A DNA stretch of 64,000 nt from Arcicella aurantiaca. GTDB lineage: Bacteria; Bacteroidota; Bacteroidia; Cytophagales; Spirosomataceae. The stretch is from assembly GCF_003148625.1 (NCBI RefSeq), contig NZ_QGGO01000023.1, positions 21,166 through 85,165 on the forward strand, in the 5' to 3' direction. The notes under the pieces were generated by a model. That model made no database searches. It had not been told where the DNA came from and saw nothing but the letters and a program-made list of their open reading frames with translations. Shown in pieces: positions 17,146 through 25,946 of the stretch. Both the position numbers and the translations under genes were made by a program. Numbering within the stretch: the stretch's first letter is position 1; each line of letters opens with the position of its first letter.

Positions 17146-17560
17146 AATATTTTTTGAGGATTTGAAGATTTGAGGATTTGAGGATTTGAGGATTTGAGGA
17201 TTTGAAGATTTGGGTATTTGAAGATTTGAGGATTTGAGGATTTGAGGATTTGAAGATTTGAAGATTTGAAGATTTGAGGATTTGAGGATTTGAAGATTTG
17301 AAGATTTGAAGATTTGAAGATTTGAAGATTTGAAGATTTGAGTAGATGAAAATTTGAATAATCCTCATTTCTTCACATCCTCATATCCTCGCATCTTCAT
17401 ATCCTCGCATCATCATATCTTCACATCATCATATCTTCACATCATCATATCTTCACATCATCATATCTTCACATCTTCATATCCTCGCATCATCATATCT
17501 TCACATCATCATATCTTCACATCCTCACATCCTCATATCTTCACATCCTCATTTCTTCAT
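17146..17560. repeat. Two-armed octanucleotide array C
   Basis: The arm 17146-17358 is mostly AGGATTTG and AAGATTTG units, each 8 bp. The arm 17362-17560 is CATATCTT, CACATCAT, CATATCCT and CGCATCAT units, again 8 bp and of opposite strand bias. The array fills the whole gap between a beta-subunit-like gene and an isomerase gene. Confidence 0.88.
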
Positions 17561-17563
17561 TAT

Positions 17564-17959
17564 TTATTTACAAATCAAATTTTTATGTACCACACTACTC
17601 GCCAATAAAGGCATTGCTTGTGGACCAACCAAAATGTAGGGAATATGTAAATCGTACTTAAATTCTATATCATACGCTTTGCCTTTTTCCAATGGTTGTG
17701 GTATTTCTAATATTCCTCTGTCGAGAATAAATAGCCATTCTTTGTCCAATTCTGGTAATTCATCGTAGCTATATTCATTGCCATTTGCTTTGATTTTGAA
17801 TTGGCTTTTTTCAATTTCTTGCCCGTTTAGTTTTAAGCTAAAATCCATGCAAGAAAGCGGTAATGCACGATACCAATGCGATTGAAATTTGAGTTGAAAG
17901 CCATTTTCGGTAGCTTCCAGTGCATCTTCTTTTAAAATATATTTGTCTAATGGACCCAT
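17564..17959 (-). CDS. C-glycoside deglycosidase beta-subunit-like protein (DUF6379), copy 2
   Basis: This 131-residue all-beta-looking protein has no signal peptide. It aligns by eye with the protein at 20765-21139: 'WYRALPLSCMDFSLKLNG' here matches 'YYRGVSLSMIEEIEVKVDG' there, followed by a similar 'ANGNEYSYDELPEL' segment. The 'YRG-x-LS' and 'VDG' pattern and the length match my recollection of the DUF6379 family, which includes DgpB/CarB. Those small subunits pair with a TIM-barrel alpha subunit to cleave the C-C bond of 3-keto-C-glycosides. The adjacent TIM-barrel gene at 18070 is the natural alpha partner. The C-terminus ends 3 bp from array C. Confidence 0.72.
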   Translation of the reverse strand: MGPLDKYILKEDALEATENGFQLKFQSHWYRALPLSCMDFSLKLNGQEIEKSQFKIKANGNEYSYDELPELDKEWLFILDRGILEIPQPLEKGKAYDIEFKYDLHIPYILVGPQAMPLLASSVVHKNLICK

Positions 17960-18066
17960 TTTTTGAGTATTTGAGTATTTGAGGATTTGAGGATTCGAGG
18001 ATATGAGATATGAGGATTCGAGAATGTGAAGATAAAATCACATCTTCATATTCTCGCATCCTAATA
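17960..18066. repeat. Short two-armed octanucleotide array D
   Basis: Purine-rich units (TTTGAGTA, TTTGAGGA, TTCGAGGA) from 17960 to about 18033 are followed by pyrimidine-rich units (CACATCTT, CATATTCT, CGCATCCT) to about 18066. GAGAATGTGAAGAT directly pairs with ATCTTCATATTCTC, making a clear hairpin. This is the smallest of the arrays and may show an early stage. Confidence 0.75.
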
Positions 18067-18069
18067 TTC

Positions 18070-18993
18070 TTAACTATAAATTGTACTTAATTCACTATCA
18101 ATATAATACCTTGTCAGAGCCATTGAAGCAAGTAGGTCTGGCGTGCCGTCGGTTTCTACTGTTACCCAACCTTTAAACTGATGTTTTTTCATTAACTCAT
18201 ATAAGCCTTTGAAGTCTAAAACACCTTCACCGGGTTCCCAAAACCAACGTGTGCCATCGTCCACAATTTCAATATCCTTACTGTATCTGATTTCATCGGG
18301 TAAGTTTGGCGTTGCGGTATCTTTCAGGTGGAAAGTACAGATTCGGTCGTGATAATCGTCATAAAACTTAACCATATCTTCGCCCAATAATGCCACTTGG
18401 GCAGTATCAAGGCAATAATGTACATATCTCGGGTCTGTCAATTCAAGATATTCTCTGTGATTTTCTTTGTTGATAGCTAAGAAAAACTCATTGTGAATAC
18501 CAATTTGTACGCCTTTATCAGTAGCATATTTTCCTACTTCTGTTATGATTTCGGCAGCGGCTTTTATTTGGTCACGACTCAAAGGACCAAGTCCATGATA
18601 GTTATTGATAGGAGCTGCATTGAGTTGTGTTCCGCCAAATTCTACCAATAAATCTATGGCTTGTTTGCCGTCTTCAAAGGTTTGCTTGTGATGAGTACGG
18701 TCGTGAGCTTTATCTATCAAATGAAAAACTCCGCTTACTTCTACACCACGCTCATTGGCAAAGTCTTTGAAGGCTTTTGCCGAACCAAAAAGGGGTAACA
18801 TTTCTGGAAAATCCCAAGGAGCAAGTTCAATACCATTGAAACCTAATGCTTTTTGATAGCGTAAAATTCTGTCCCAATCCGTATAATATGCCGAATTGGT
18901 TTTGTCTTCATAATAGAACTCTCTGAAATTATCAATCCTTTGGTAAGGAATGTTTTTCCAGTGATTCATGTGTGAATATTTGATATTGTTCAT
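18070..18993 (-). CDS. TIM-barrel isomerase/epimerase, candidate C-glycoside deglycosidase alpha subunit
   Basis: The open frame runs up to 19326, but the first 111 codons are translated octamer repeat ('SSNPQILKSSN' units), so I place the start at 18993 (MNNIKYSHMNHW, 307 residues) with 18969 as alternative. The barrel has a full metal set: Glu in 'GIHNEFF', Asp in 'CLDTAQ', His in 'TFHLKDT' and Glu in 'VTVETDG'. C-glycoside deglycosidase alpha subunits have this fold and an E-D-H-E metal site. The next gene downstream is the beta-like copy 2, supporting an alpha/beta pair. The role is inferred; an ordinary isomerase is the alternative. Confidence 0.8.
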   Translation of the reverse strand: MNNIKYSHMNHWKNIPYQRIDNFREFYYEDKTNSAYYTDWDRILRYQKALGFNGIELAPWDFPEMLPLFGSAKAFKDFANERGVEVSGVFHLIDKAHDRTHHKQTFEDGKQAIDLLVEFGGTQLNAAPINNYHGLGPLSRDQIKAAAEIITEVGKYATDKGVQIGIHNEFFLAINKENHREYLELTDPRYVHYCLDTAQVALLGEDMVKFYDDYHDRICTFHLKDTATPNLPDEIRYSKDIEIVDDGTRWFWEPGEGVLDFKGLYELMKKHQFKGWVTVETDGTPDLLASMALTRYYIDSELSTIYS

Positions 18994-19007
18994 TCTGTTG
19001 AGGGTTT

Positions 19008-19580
19008 GAAGTTTTGAGGATTTGAGGATTTGAGAATTTGAGAATTTGAGGATTGGAGAATTTGAGGATTGGAGAATTTGAGGATTTGAGTAGTTGAGGA
19101 TTGGAGGATTTGAGGATTGGAAGATTTGAGGATTGGAAGATTTGAGGATTTGAGAATTTGAGGATTTGAGGATTTGAGGATTGGAGGATTGGAAGATTTG
19201 AGGATTGGAAGATTTGAGGATTGGAGAATTTGAGGATTTGAGGATTGGAGGATTGGAAGATTTGAGGATTGGAAGATTTGAGGATTGGAGAATTTGAGAA
19301 TTTGAGGGTTTTACTAATATCCTCAAATCTTCATCTACTCAAATCTTCATCTACTCAAATCTTCATCTAACCAAATCTTCATCTACTCAAATCTTCATCT
19401 ACTCAAATCTTCATCTAACCAAATCTTCATCTACTCAAATCTTCATCTACTCAAATCTTCATCTAACCAAATCTTCATCTACTCAAATCTTCATCTACTC
19501 AAATCTTCATCTAACCAAATCTTCAACTAACCAAATCTTCATCTAACCAAATCTTCATCTACTCAAATCTTCACTTCCTC
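19008..19580. repeat. Two-armed octanucleotide array E, the largest
   Basis: The purine arm (about 19008-19310) consists of AGGATTTG, AGAATTTG, AGGATTGG and AAGATTTG units. The pyrimidine arm (about 19317-19580) is a very regular 16-bp unit (AAATCTTCATCTACTC, with CTAACC variants about every third unit, giving a 48-bp super-period). Regular super-periods point to recent expansion. The purine arm is in frame with the downstream gene for its whole length. Confidence 0.88.
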
Positions 19581-19581
19581 A

Positions 19582-20535
19582 TTACTGTTCTTTTATCACC
19601 TTATTTAAAAAATGTCTGCTTCTCAACAAAGCCCTCATCGGTTCACGGGTTTGGCGACAACTTACTATTGCCCAACCATTGTAATTAACTGATTGTAGTG
19701 TTTGGTGGAATTCTTCCAAATTGGTATTTCCAAAACCTAAATCTTTGAAAACTTGCGTGGCACAATGTTGAGGATATTCGGGCAGAGGCGTTTTCCAAGT
19801 TTCGTTATCATCTGAAAATGAGGTATCTGTCAAATATACACTCCCAATTTTATTGGCATTTTTTCTTAGTATTTCAGCAGTATTTTGCTTGGCAATATCA
19901 ATATTGGCGGCATCAAAATTCAATAAAATAGAATCATCAATTTGTGATAAAAACCCTTGATAATCTTGATTTCTGAGTACAGACCAATATTCATTTCTTA
20001 GCGAAATTTTAATGCCTTTTTCTTGAGCAACTTTGGCAAAACCATTCAATAGTTCGATAGTTCCTCTGGTAAATTCAGTTTCCCAATTTGGATTCTTTTG
20101 ATGATAATGTTGAACTAAACCATAAGGTGGCGTAGGGGTAATGGTAATATAGTCACAACCCAAATCAGCCGCATATCGGATAGATTCACCGCCAAAATAC
20201 CCCGAAGCTCCAAAATAAAAATCAAGGTTTTCGTTTCGCATAAAAATGCTTGGATTGAAATGAATTCCCGCCACTTTTTCAATCCCGTTTGCTTGTAAAT
20301 GCTTCACGAAATTGGCAACAGTTTCAAATTTAAAATCCACACAATATTTGGTAAAAGGCACTCCAGAACCACCTCTGAATATCCAGAATGGGTCGAAAGG
20401 TATCTCAACCGCTTTAAAACCTGCCGCTGAAATCATTGGATAAAGTTCGTCCCAATAATATTTGCTTTCGTAGCGGTTACGGTTGGGTTCTTGGTGATGA
20501 ATATTCACCATGTCAAGACTTATTCCTATTTTCAT
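19582..20535 (-). CDS. TIM-barrel isomerase/epimerase with a degenerate metal site
   Basis: This 317-residue protein without signal peptide starts 'MKIGISLDMVNIHHQEPNRN'. The first two ligand positions are present (Glu in 'SLRNEYW', Asp in 'LNFDAANID') but the usual His and last Glu are replaced ('SVYLTDTS', 'IVSCRQTR'). It may bind metal differently, act as a non-catalytic partner, or perform a reaction that does not need the metal. It lies between array E and a beta-like gene, so it is a second candidate alpha partner. The C-terminus ends at the array edge. Confidence 0.8.
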   Translation of the reverse strand: MKIGISLDMVNIHHQEPNRNRYESKYYWDELYPMISAAGFKAVEIPFDPFWIFRGGSGVPFTKYCVDFKFETVANFVKHLQANGIEKVAGIHFNPSIFMRNENLDFYFGASGYFGGESIRYAADLGCDYITITPTPPYGLVQHYHQKNPNWETEFTRGTIELLNGFAKVAQEKGIKISLRNEYWSVLRNQDYQGFLSQIDDSILLNFDAANIDIAKQNTAEILRKNANKIGSVYLTDTSFSDDNETWKTPLPEYPQHCATQVFKDLGFGNTNLEEFHQTLQSVNYNGWAIVSCRQTREPMRALLRSRHFLNKVIKEQ

Positions 20536-20577
20536 TGTTATTAGAGAGCTGATTTATTTTAGGAAGTATAAATGGTT

Positions 20578-20753
20578 TGTCACAAGACAAACGATAGACC
20601 ACAGATAAAACAGATTATACTGATTTTCGCTGATTTTTCTTTATTTTATCTGACTGACCCAGACTGTGTGTCCCAGACTGTGTGTCCCAATGTAAATCTG
20701 TAAAATCTGTTCAATCTGTGGTCTAATTTTGTCTGCGACAAAGAGTTGATAGT
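20578..20753. repeat. AATCTGT-type inverted-repeat element, copy 1
   Basis: The ends are inverted: 20578-20612 (TTTGTCACAAGACAAAC, then GATAGACCACAGAT) and 20711-20753 (ATCTGTGGTCTAATTTTGTC). Inside, ACAGATT/AATCTGT words alternate and CAGACTGTGTGTCCC is directly repeated twice (about 20668-20698). A copy in opposite orientation and interrupted by other sequence is at 49775-50131. It has no coding capacity. Confidence 0.65.
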
Positions 20754-20764
20754 TCCGTTTATTT

Positions 20765-21139
20765 TTAAAGCGATATAGTTTTGGGTACGGCAAAGCGTGT
20801 AGCGGGAAAAGGTAAATAGCCAATTCTAAGTACCATTTTCAAATCTACGGTATGCTCACCTGAGGCAAAACCGCCTTCTTTTTTTACGGAAAGTATAGCA
20901 TCGTCAACCATTTCCCAACGTTCTTCGAGTTCGTTTTCTCGCTGTTCTGTGTTATAGGTTTTGCCGTTTACGATAATCATTACATCGTTGTGTGGCAAAG
21001 TTTCGCCATCAACTTTTACTTCAATTTCTTCTATCATAGAAAGCGAAACACCTCTGTAATAGGGAAGTCTGGCTGCAATTTCAAAGCCTTCTTCAGTTTT
21101 TTTAGCCTTTTCAGGCACAATCATATATTTTTCGTACAT
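20765..21139 (-). CDS. C-glycoside deglycosidase beta-subunit-like protein (DUF6379), copy 1
   Basis: This 124-residue protein without signal peptide has 'MYEKYMIVPEKAKKTEEGFE', 'LPYYRGVSLSMIEEIEVKVD' and a terminal 'LRIGYLPFPATRFAVP' segment. These features and the length fit the DUF6379 (C-deglycosylation beta subunit) family, and it is homologous to the 17564-17959 protein. It is expected to form a complex with a TIM-barrel partner encoded next to it (19582-20535 or 21255-22232). In known systems the beta subunit contributes loops to substrate binding while the alpha subunit carries the metal. The family call rests on recognition of pattern and context. Confidence 0.75.
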   Translation of the reverse strand: MYEKYMIVPEKAKKTEEGFEIAARLPYYRGVSLSMIEEIEVKVDGETLPHNDVMIIVNGKTYNTEQRENELEERWEMVDDAILSVKKEGGFASGEHTVDLKMVLRIGYLPFPATRFAVPKTISL

Positions 21140-21254
21140 CGTTTTAATTTGGTTATTGGTTATTAGAAAAATGGTTATTGATTATTAATAGATTTGGTTT
21201 AGTATTAGACCTTTTTTAGGAGTCAACCAGTCTCTAATAACCAGCAACCAATCA

Positions 21255-22232
21255 CTAAATAAGTCTTTTAAGCATTTCCTGATGTCTTCTCACTTGCTCT
21301 ACACTATCAACTTCGTAAATATCTTGAATATGACGATTCCCTTCGTATTCTGAGGCGATGTAACCATTGAAGCCACCTTTTTTCAACACATCAACCACCT
21401 CTTTGTACGGAATACTGTACTCGGTATAGTCTTCCAACATTTCAAGGAATTTACCGTGAATGTGAATGATTCTATCAATATGAGGCACTAAACTGATAGG
21501 ATTCACGTAGGTATTGTGGCGTGAAAGTTCGGCAACTGCCATATCTATACGTTTGTTACTCATGCGGGAAACTTCGTAAATGGTGTATTCTGCCATCACT
21601 CCTTTTTCGTGTTGCTCGCACACAAATTTGGCAATTTCGGGGTCAGCACCTTGCCGAATCAATCGGTCAACTTGTACACGTGGCAAACGCTGAGTGAAAC
21701 CTCCCATATCTGGAATAAAACCAAAATGCTTTGTACCCGTTTTTTCCATTACCTCCCAATGTTTTGCCATCCAAGCAGAGTTAATATTCCAAGGAGCGTG
21801 TACTTCAATGCCCAATTTAACATCGTGGTCTTCGGCAAAAGGAATTACCTTTTCCATGATTTGGGGCGTGGTGTTTACGATAACTCGAATTATCTTAAAA
21901 CCCAATTTATGAGCAAAACGAATATCTTGTTTGAAAGACTCAACCGCTTCATCATCAGACCAATAATGTCCTTTTTTCTTGGTATAATCTAAGAACATAT
22001 CATGAGCCACTGGCGTAACCTTGTATTTATCCATCCAACCAAACCATTGGTCAACGAAAGCATCAGAAGGTAATTTAGGACAGTTTGCAACACTCTGCTC
22101 GCCTATTAATTCAATTCCTGTTGCTCCTGTGGCAGCAGCAGCAGCAATACAATCTTCAAGAGTCATTTTTCTTTGAAAATATTCATCTTGATAGCTGTAA
22201 AGACTTACAGCACGTTTTATTAAATTGCTCAT
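21255..22232 (-). CDS. Sugar phosphate isomerase/epimerase (family A)
   Basis: This 325-residue cytoplasmic TIM barrel is a paralogue of 16154-17140: 'VIPFAEDHDVKLGIEVHAPW' against 'LVPFAEKANVVMGIELHTPY'. Metal ligands: Glu ('GIEVHAPW'), Asp ('IPDMGGF'), His ('IHIHGKFL') and Glu ('ASEYEG'). It is the first enzyme gene after the transporter pair on the minus strand, so it probably acts early on the imported compound. As in the paralogue, the precise substrate is unknown; isomerisation or elimination on a keto-sugar fits the surroundings. Confidence 0.87.
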   Translation of the reverse strand: MSNLIKRAVSLYSYQDEYFQRKMTLEDCIAAAAATGATGIELIGEQSVANCPKLPSDAFVDQWFGWMDKYKVTPVAHDMFLDYTKKKGHYWSDDEAVESFKQDIRFAHKLGFKIIRVIVNTTPQIMEKVIPFAEDHDVKLGIEVHAPWNINSAWMAKHWEVMEKTGTKHFGFIPDMGGFTQRLPRVQVDRLIRQGADPEIAKFVCEQHEKGVMAEYTIYEVSRMSNKRIDMAVAELSRHNTYVNPISLVPHIDRIIHIHGKFLEMLEDYTEYSIPYKEVVDVLKKGGFNGYIASEYEGNRHIQDIYEVDSVEQVRRHQEMLKRLI

Positions 22233-22274
22233 TTATTTTTATTAAATGTTGTTTTGAAGTTGAAAGAATGTTTT

Positions 22275-23444
22275 TTATTCTTTGTCAAAAATATAGTTTA
22301 CAACCACCATCACCAGACAGATTACGCCAAATACTACGAAGGCATTGAGAATATCGCCCGTTACATTTCTAACAAAACCCACTACAAAAGGCGACACCGA
22401 AAGACCAAGAAAAAAACCGCTACTCCAGATACCCATACCACGTCCTCTATATTCGGTAGGAACTGACCTCAACCCGAAAGCTATGAGTACAGGAATTGCC
22501 ATTCCGCAACCTATTTGCTGAATAATAGCACTTGTCATTACTGAACTTAAATTGGTGGAAATTCCTACGCCAATAAGTCCAATACCAATCATTGAAAACA
22601 TTAAACCAAACTGAATTCGGTTGCTTTTTGTACCTAATAATTTGAATAACACAGCTCCTAATGGAAGCATCAAACTGGCAACTGCCGTGATTTTACCTAC
22701 TTCTTTTGGGTCGGAAATACCAATTTTATCTAAGGCAAGCGAAAAATGAAGCGTGTAAACGTAATAAAGCACAGAAGCTATAAAAGTGGTAAAGAATACT
22801 TTTACCAATGCTTTTTGGGAAAATTGGAAGTTTCCACTTTGTACGTTGGCAACCGATGGAGCTTTTTGCGTTGGTTCAAAAATAAAGAAATATGCACCGA
22901 TAGGAATAACAAGCGTGACAGCATAAAGCAAAAATGGATATTGCCAACCTATTGAAGCGAGTTGTCCGCTACCTGTTATTACGAAAAAACCAAACACAGG
23001 CCCGATAATACTCTGAATCATCAACCAAGTATTTCTTTTGCTTTGCTCGAAATAATCACCCAAAAGAATATTTGAAATGGTAAGAATGAAGGCTTCGCCG
23101 ATGCCTAAAATAAGTCGCCCAACGATTAAAGCACTAAAACTTTCTACAAAAAATGGGATAACACCGCCAATTCCGTAAAGAATTGAGAAAATGATTAACA
23201 ATTTTCTACGACCAATTTTATCCGCTAAAAAACCCGCATACGGGCCAAATAATGCTACGCACAAACCCGGTGCCGAAATCACAAAAGGGGCTAATGTTTC
23301 GATGTAAGGCACATCTTTAAAATGATTTCTCAAAGTGGGTACAACAGGCATTAGCGTAATAACCGCCATCATGGGCAATATACTGACCAAAACAATGATA
23401 ATTCCTTGTGGTATCCCGGCTGTTCGTGTTTGTGTATTTGTCAT
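22275..23444 (-). CDS. MFS transporter
   Basis: The 389-residue protein is highly hydrophobic with about 12 predicted membrane segments. MFS motif A is clear after the second helix ('GFLADKIGRRKLL', about 73-85), and 'GIGEAFILTISNILLGDY' follows. No solute-binding or PTS features. It would carry the glycoside or its sugar across the inner membrane by proton symport or antiport. It is 42 bp upstream of the isomerase at 22232 and 51 bp downstream of the outer-membrane receptor, forming an import pair. Confidence 0.9.
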   Translation of the reverse strand: MTNTQTRTAGIPQGIIIVLVSILPMMAVITLMPVVPTLRNHFKDVPYIETLAPFVISAPGLCVALFGPYAGFLADKIGRRKLLIIFSILYGIGGVIPFFVESFSALIVGRLILGIGEAFILTISNILLGDYFEQSKRNTWLMIQSIIGPVFGFFVITGSGQLASIGWQYPFLLYAVTLVIPIGAYFFIFEPTQKAPSVANVQSGNFQFSQKALVKVFFTTFIASVLYYVYTLHFSLALDKIGISDPKEVGKITAVASLMLPLGAVLFKLLGTKSNRIQFGLMFSMIGIGLIGVGISTNLSSVMTSAIIQQIGCGMAIPVLIAFGLRSVPTEYRGRGMGIWSSGFFLGLSVSPFVVGFVRNVTGDILNAFVVFGVICLVMVVVNYIFDKE

Positions 23445-23467
23445 ATTATTGGAAAAATGTTAAAACC

Positions 23468-23491
23468 GTAGGGGAATTGTTAGTTCCCCAC
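23468..23491. repeat. Small hairpin between receptor and transporter genes
   Basis: GTAGGGGAA and TTCCCCAC form an 8-9 bp stem with a 7-nt loop. It resembles a short relative of the GTAGGGGCG palindrome at 49955. It may tune processing or read-through between two co-transcribed genes. Confidence 0.5.
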
Positions 23492-23495
23492 ACAA

Positions 23496-25946
23496 TTATT
23501 TGAGAAAATGGTAATTCAATTGAGCACCCATCAATCGTGGTGTACCAAAAATCCAGTTATAGATATTAATAGTACCTCCATTAAATGATGAATAAGTAAT
23601 AATGCGATTATCTTCAAGATTTTGAGCAAACAAGCCTACATCAAATTTTCCTCCTTTGGCGGTATAAGTAATGTTAAGGTCTGTTTTGGTATAAGACGGT
23701 TGTTTATCCATCTCATAATTAAAGGCTGTGGTATAATAATTAGATTTGAATAAGGTCTGAATACCTGCATTCAACACGCCACTACCTATTTTAAAATCAT
23801 GGTTATAGCCTGCCGTAATAGTTACTTTTGGAGCCATTGGAGCTACCTTTCCTGTTAAATCTACGTTTCTGACATCTCCATTTACCACATTGGCAACTGT
23901 TTTTAATTCTGAATAAGTGGCATCTAATAAATTTACTGAAAACTTGAATCTATCTGCTTTTGAAGCCACATATTCTCCGTCAATTTCTAAACCATTAACG
24001 CTACTAACTCCCGCATTTTGAATTGCCCCACCAATAGCCGTTGAGATAAAAATACTTACTTGTTGATTTTTGTAGTCATAATGGAAAGCCGAAGCATTCA
24101 AGCGAAGTTTGTTATTGGCAAATTTGTTTTTAGTACCAATTTCATAAGCCGTAAGGTCTTCTGGATTGTACTGCCCTAAATTGTCAAATCCACCTGCTTT
24201 GTAACCTGTGCTAACTTTGGCAAATAACATTTTATTAGCATCCATTTTATATTCAAGTCCCAAAAGCCAAGTAGTTCTATTCCAGCTTCCTTCAGTCGGG
24301 ATTCCTTCAAAAGGCTTCATGCCAGCTTGGGTAGCGGAAGTAGGTGCATTTGGATAAAAGAATCTGATAATTGACGGAGGACCAAACGGTGCCGAAGCAA
24401 GATTACCCCCACCCAATTTTTTTGTATCAGTTGTATTTCTTAAACCAAGTGTTAAACCCAATTTTTCACTAACGTTATAAGTAGCCTGTGCAAAAACTGC
24501 CGATGTTTTAGAGCTAACATCTCTGATAAAAAAGTTCAGAAAAGGAATTTGCCCGCCAAAAGCTCCTGCCGCAGATGGTAAAAACAAACCACGTTTGGTC
24601 AATTGGTCTTCGTTGCCATAAAAACCACCTAATTGCCAGATTAATTTAGAAGACTCACCATTCAAACGAAGTTCATGACTTTGCGTATTTACACCAATAT
24701 CATTATAAAAACTGAATGTTTCTGGCACAAAACCGTTTAGGGGTTGATAACCCGTCATGGATACTTTGCGAGTTCCGCCTGAGTAAGTTAGCGTTGCTTT
24801 CCCAAAATCATAAGCCATTTTACCTCTTAGTGCCGACTGGTCTATTTTCATAAAACCTGTTGTAGCGACTGGATAATCATTAGGCAAACTGATAGTCCAA
24901 TTGGTAGGTTCTTTGCCCTTTAAATCTGTAACAGTACCCATATTTACGCCATATTGAGACGGTGCCTGTTGGTCTGTTTTATTTATTTCTCCAGCGATAT
25001 AAACTGATAATGCTTTGGCAGGATTGAGCGACAAACCCAAACGTGCTGCATACATATTTCCGTTATCTATTTTTCCAACTAATGCACCACCATCACGATA
25101 ACCATCATGTTTTGATAAAATACCTGCGGCACGAATTGCGGCAATTTTACCCAATGGTAAATTGACCATTCCATTTAATTTCAATGAGTTGTAGTTTCCA
25201 TAACTCATTCCTAAATCAGCTTCGAGCGTTTGTGTTGGTTTTTTCGCAACAATATTTACTGCACCAGCCGTGGCATTTCTACCATACAATGTTCCTTGAG
25301 GGCCTTTCAAAACTTCCACACGGTCAAGGTCAAACATCGAAGCATTCAATGCTATGGGTCTGTTTAAATATTCTCCATCAATTCCCACTGTTACGGCTTG
25401 GTCAGAAAGTTCAGCCGCACCTTGATTACTACCTACACCCCGTACATTTATTTGATTAAAAACGGTATTAGTGATAATATTAAGACTCGGAGCAATATTT
25501 TGTAATTGAAGTAAATCCGTAATACCTTGTTTCTGAATGTCTTTGCCACGTACCAAATCCATCGTAATAGGTACTCGTTGTGCAGAAACCGAACGATTTT
25601 CAGCCGTTACAACTACTTCTTCTAAACTTGCTAAGGCTTCATTCAACGAAATGTTAATCGTTTTTTGGTCGCCAATTATACTTTCTTGTAATTCATATCC
25701 TACAAATGAAAAAATCAAGATTTGATTTTTTCGAACATCAATTGTAAAAACTCCTTCTCTATTCGTGGTTGTCCCTTTGTTTGTGCCTTTAATAATGACA
25801 CTAACTCCTGATAATTTTTCGCCACTATTGGCTGAAACTGTACCCGTAATGTTTTGGGCATAAAGTAATTTGCTGGTAAGCAATAAAAACAATAAATTCA
25901 GCATGATACTATGCCGATTTCTGTAAATTGAAAGAGTTTTTTTCAT
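23496..25946 (-). CDS. TonB-dependent outer membrane receptor, non-SusC type
   Basis: The 816-residue protein has a signal peptide, a carboxypeptidase-D-like domain (about 33-110, 'GTNKGTTTNREGVFTIDV'), a plug (about 110-220, 'GVGSNQGAAELSDQAVTVGI', 'LKGPQGTLYGRNATAGAVNI') and a beta-barrel ending in aromatic 'YHFLK'. It is shorter than SusC proteins and has no SusD partner, so it probably takes up a small molecule rather than an oligosaccharide. As first gene of the minus-strand block it is the likely outer-membrane entry for the glycoside. Upstream (25998-26034) is a hairpin AAGCCA/TGGCTT. Confidence 0.9.
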   Translation of the reverse strand: MKKTLSIYRNRHSIMLNLLFLLLTSKLLYAQNITGTVSANSGEKLSGVSVIIKGTNKGTTTNREGVFTIDVRKNQILIFSFVGYELQESIIGDQKTINISLNEALASLEEVVVTAENRSVSAQRVPITMDLVRGKDIQKQGITDLLQLQNIAPSLNIITNTVFNQINVRGVGSNQGAAELSDQAVTVGIDGEYLNRPIALNASMFDLDRVEVLKGPQGTLYGRNATAGAVNIVAKKPTQTLEADLGMSYGNYNSLKLNGMVNLPLGKIAAIRAAGILSKHDGYRDGGALVGKIDNGNMYAARLGLSLNPAKALSVYIAGEINKTDQQAPSQYGVNMGTVTDLKGKEPTNWTISLPNDYPVATTGFMKIDQSALRGKMAYDFGKATLTYSGGTRKVSMTGYQPLNGFVPETFSFYNDIGVNTQSHELRLNGESSKLIWQLGGFYGNEDQLTKRGLFLPSAAGAFGGQIPFLNFFIRDVSSKTSAVFAQATYNVSEKLGLTLGLRNTTDTKKLGGGNLASAPFGPPSIIRFFYPNAPTSATQAGMKPFEGIPTEGSWNRTTWLLGLEYKMDANKMLFAKVSTGYKAGGFDNLGQYNPEDLTAYEIGTKNKFANNKLRLNASAFHYDYKNQQVSIFISTAIGGAIQNAGVSSVNGLEIDGEYVASKADRFKFSVNLLDATYSELKTVANVVNGDVRNVDLTGKVAPMAPKVTITAGYNHDFKIGSGVLNAGIQTLFKSNYYTTAFNYEMDKQPSYTKTDLNITYTAKGGKFDVGLFAQNLEDNRIITYSSFNGGTINIYNWIFGTPRLMGAQLNYHFLK

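Noticed and set aside
15597..19580. The repeat arrays as CRISPR arrays
   Set aside because: Units are only 8 bp and contiguous, there are no unique spacers, and no cas gene is present.
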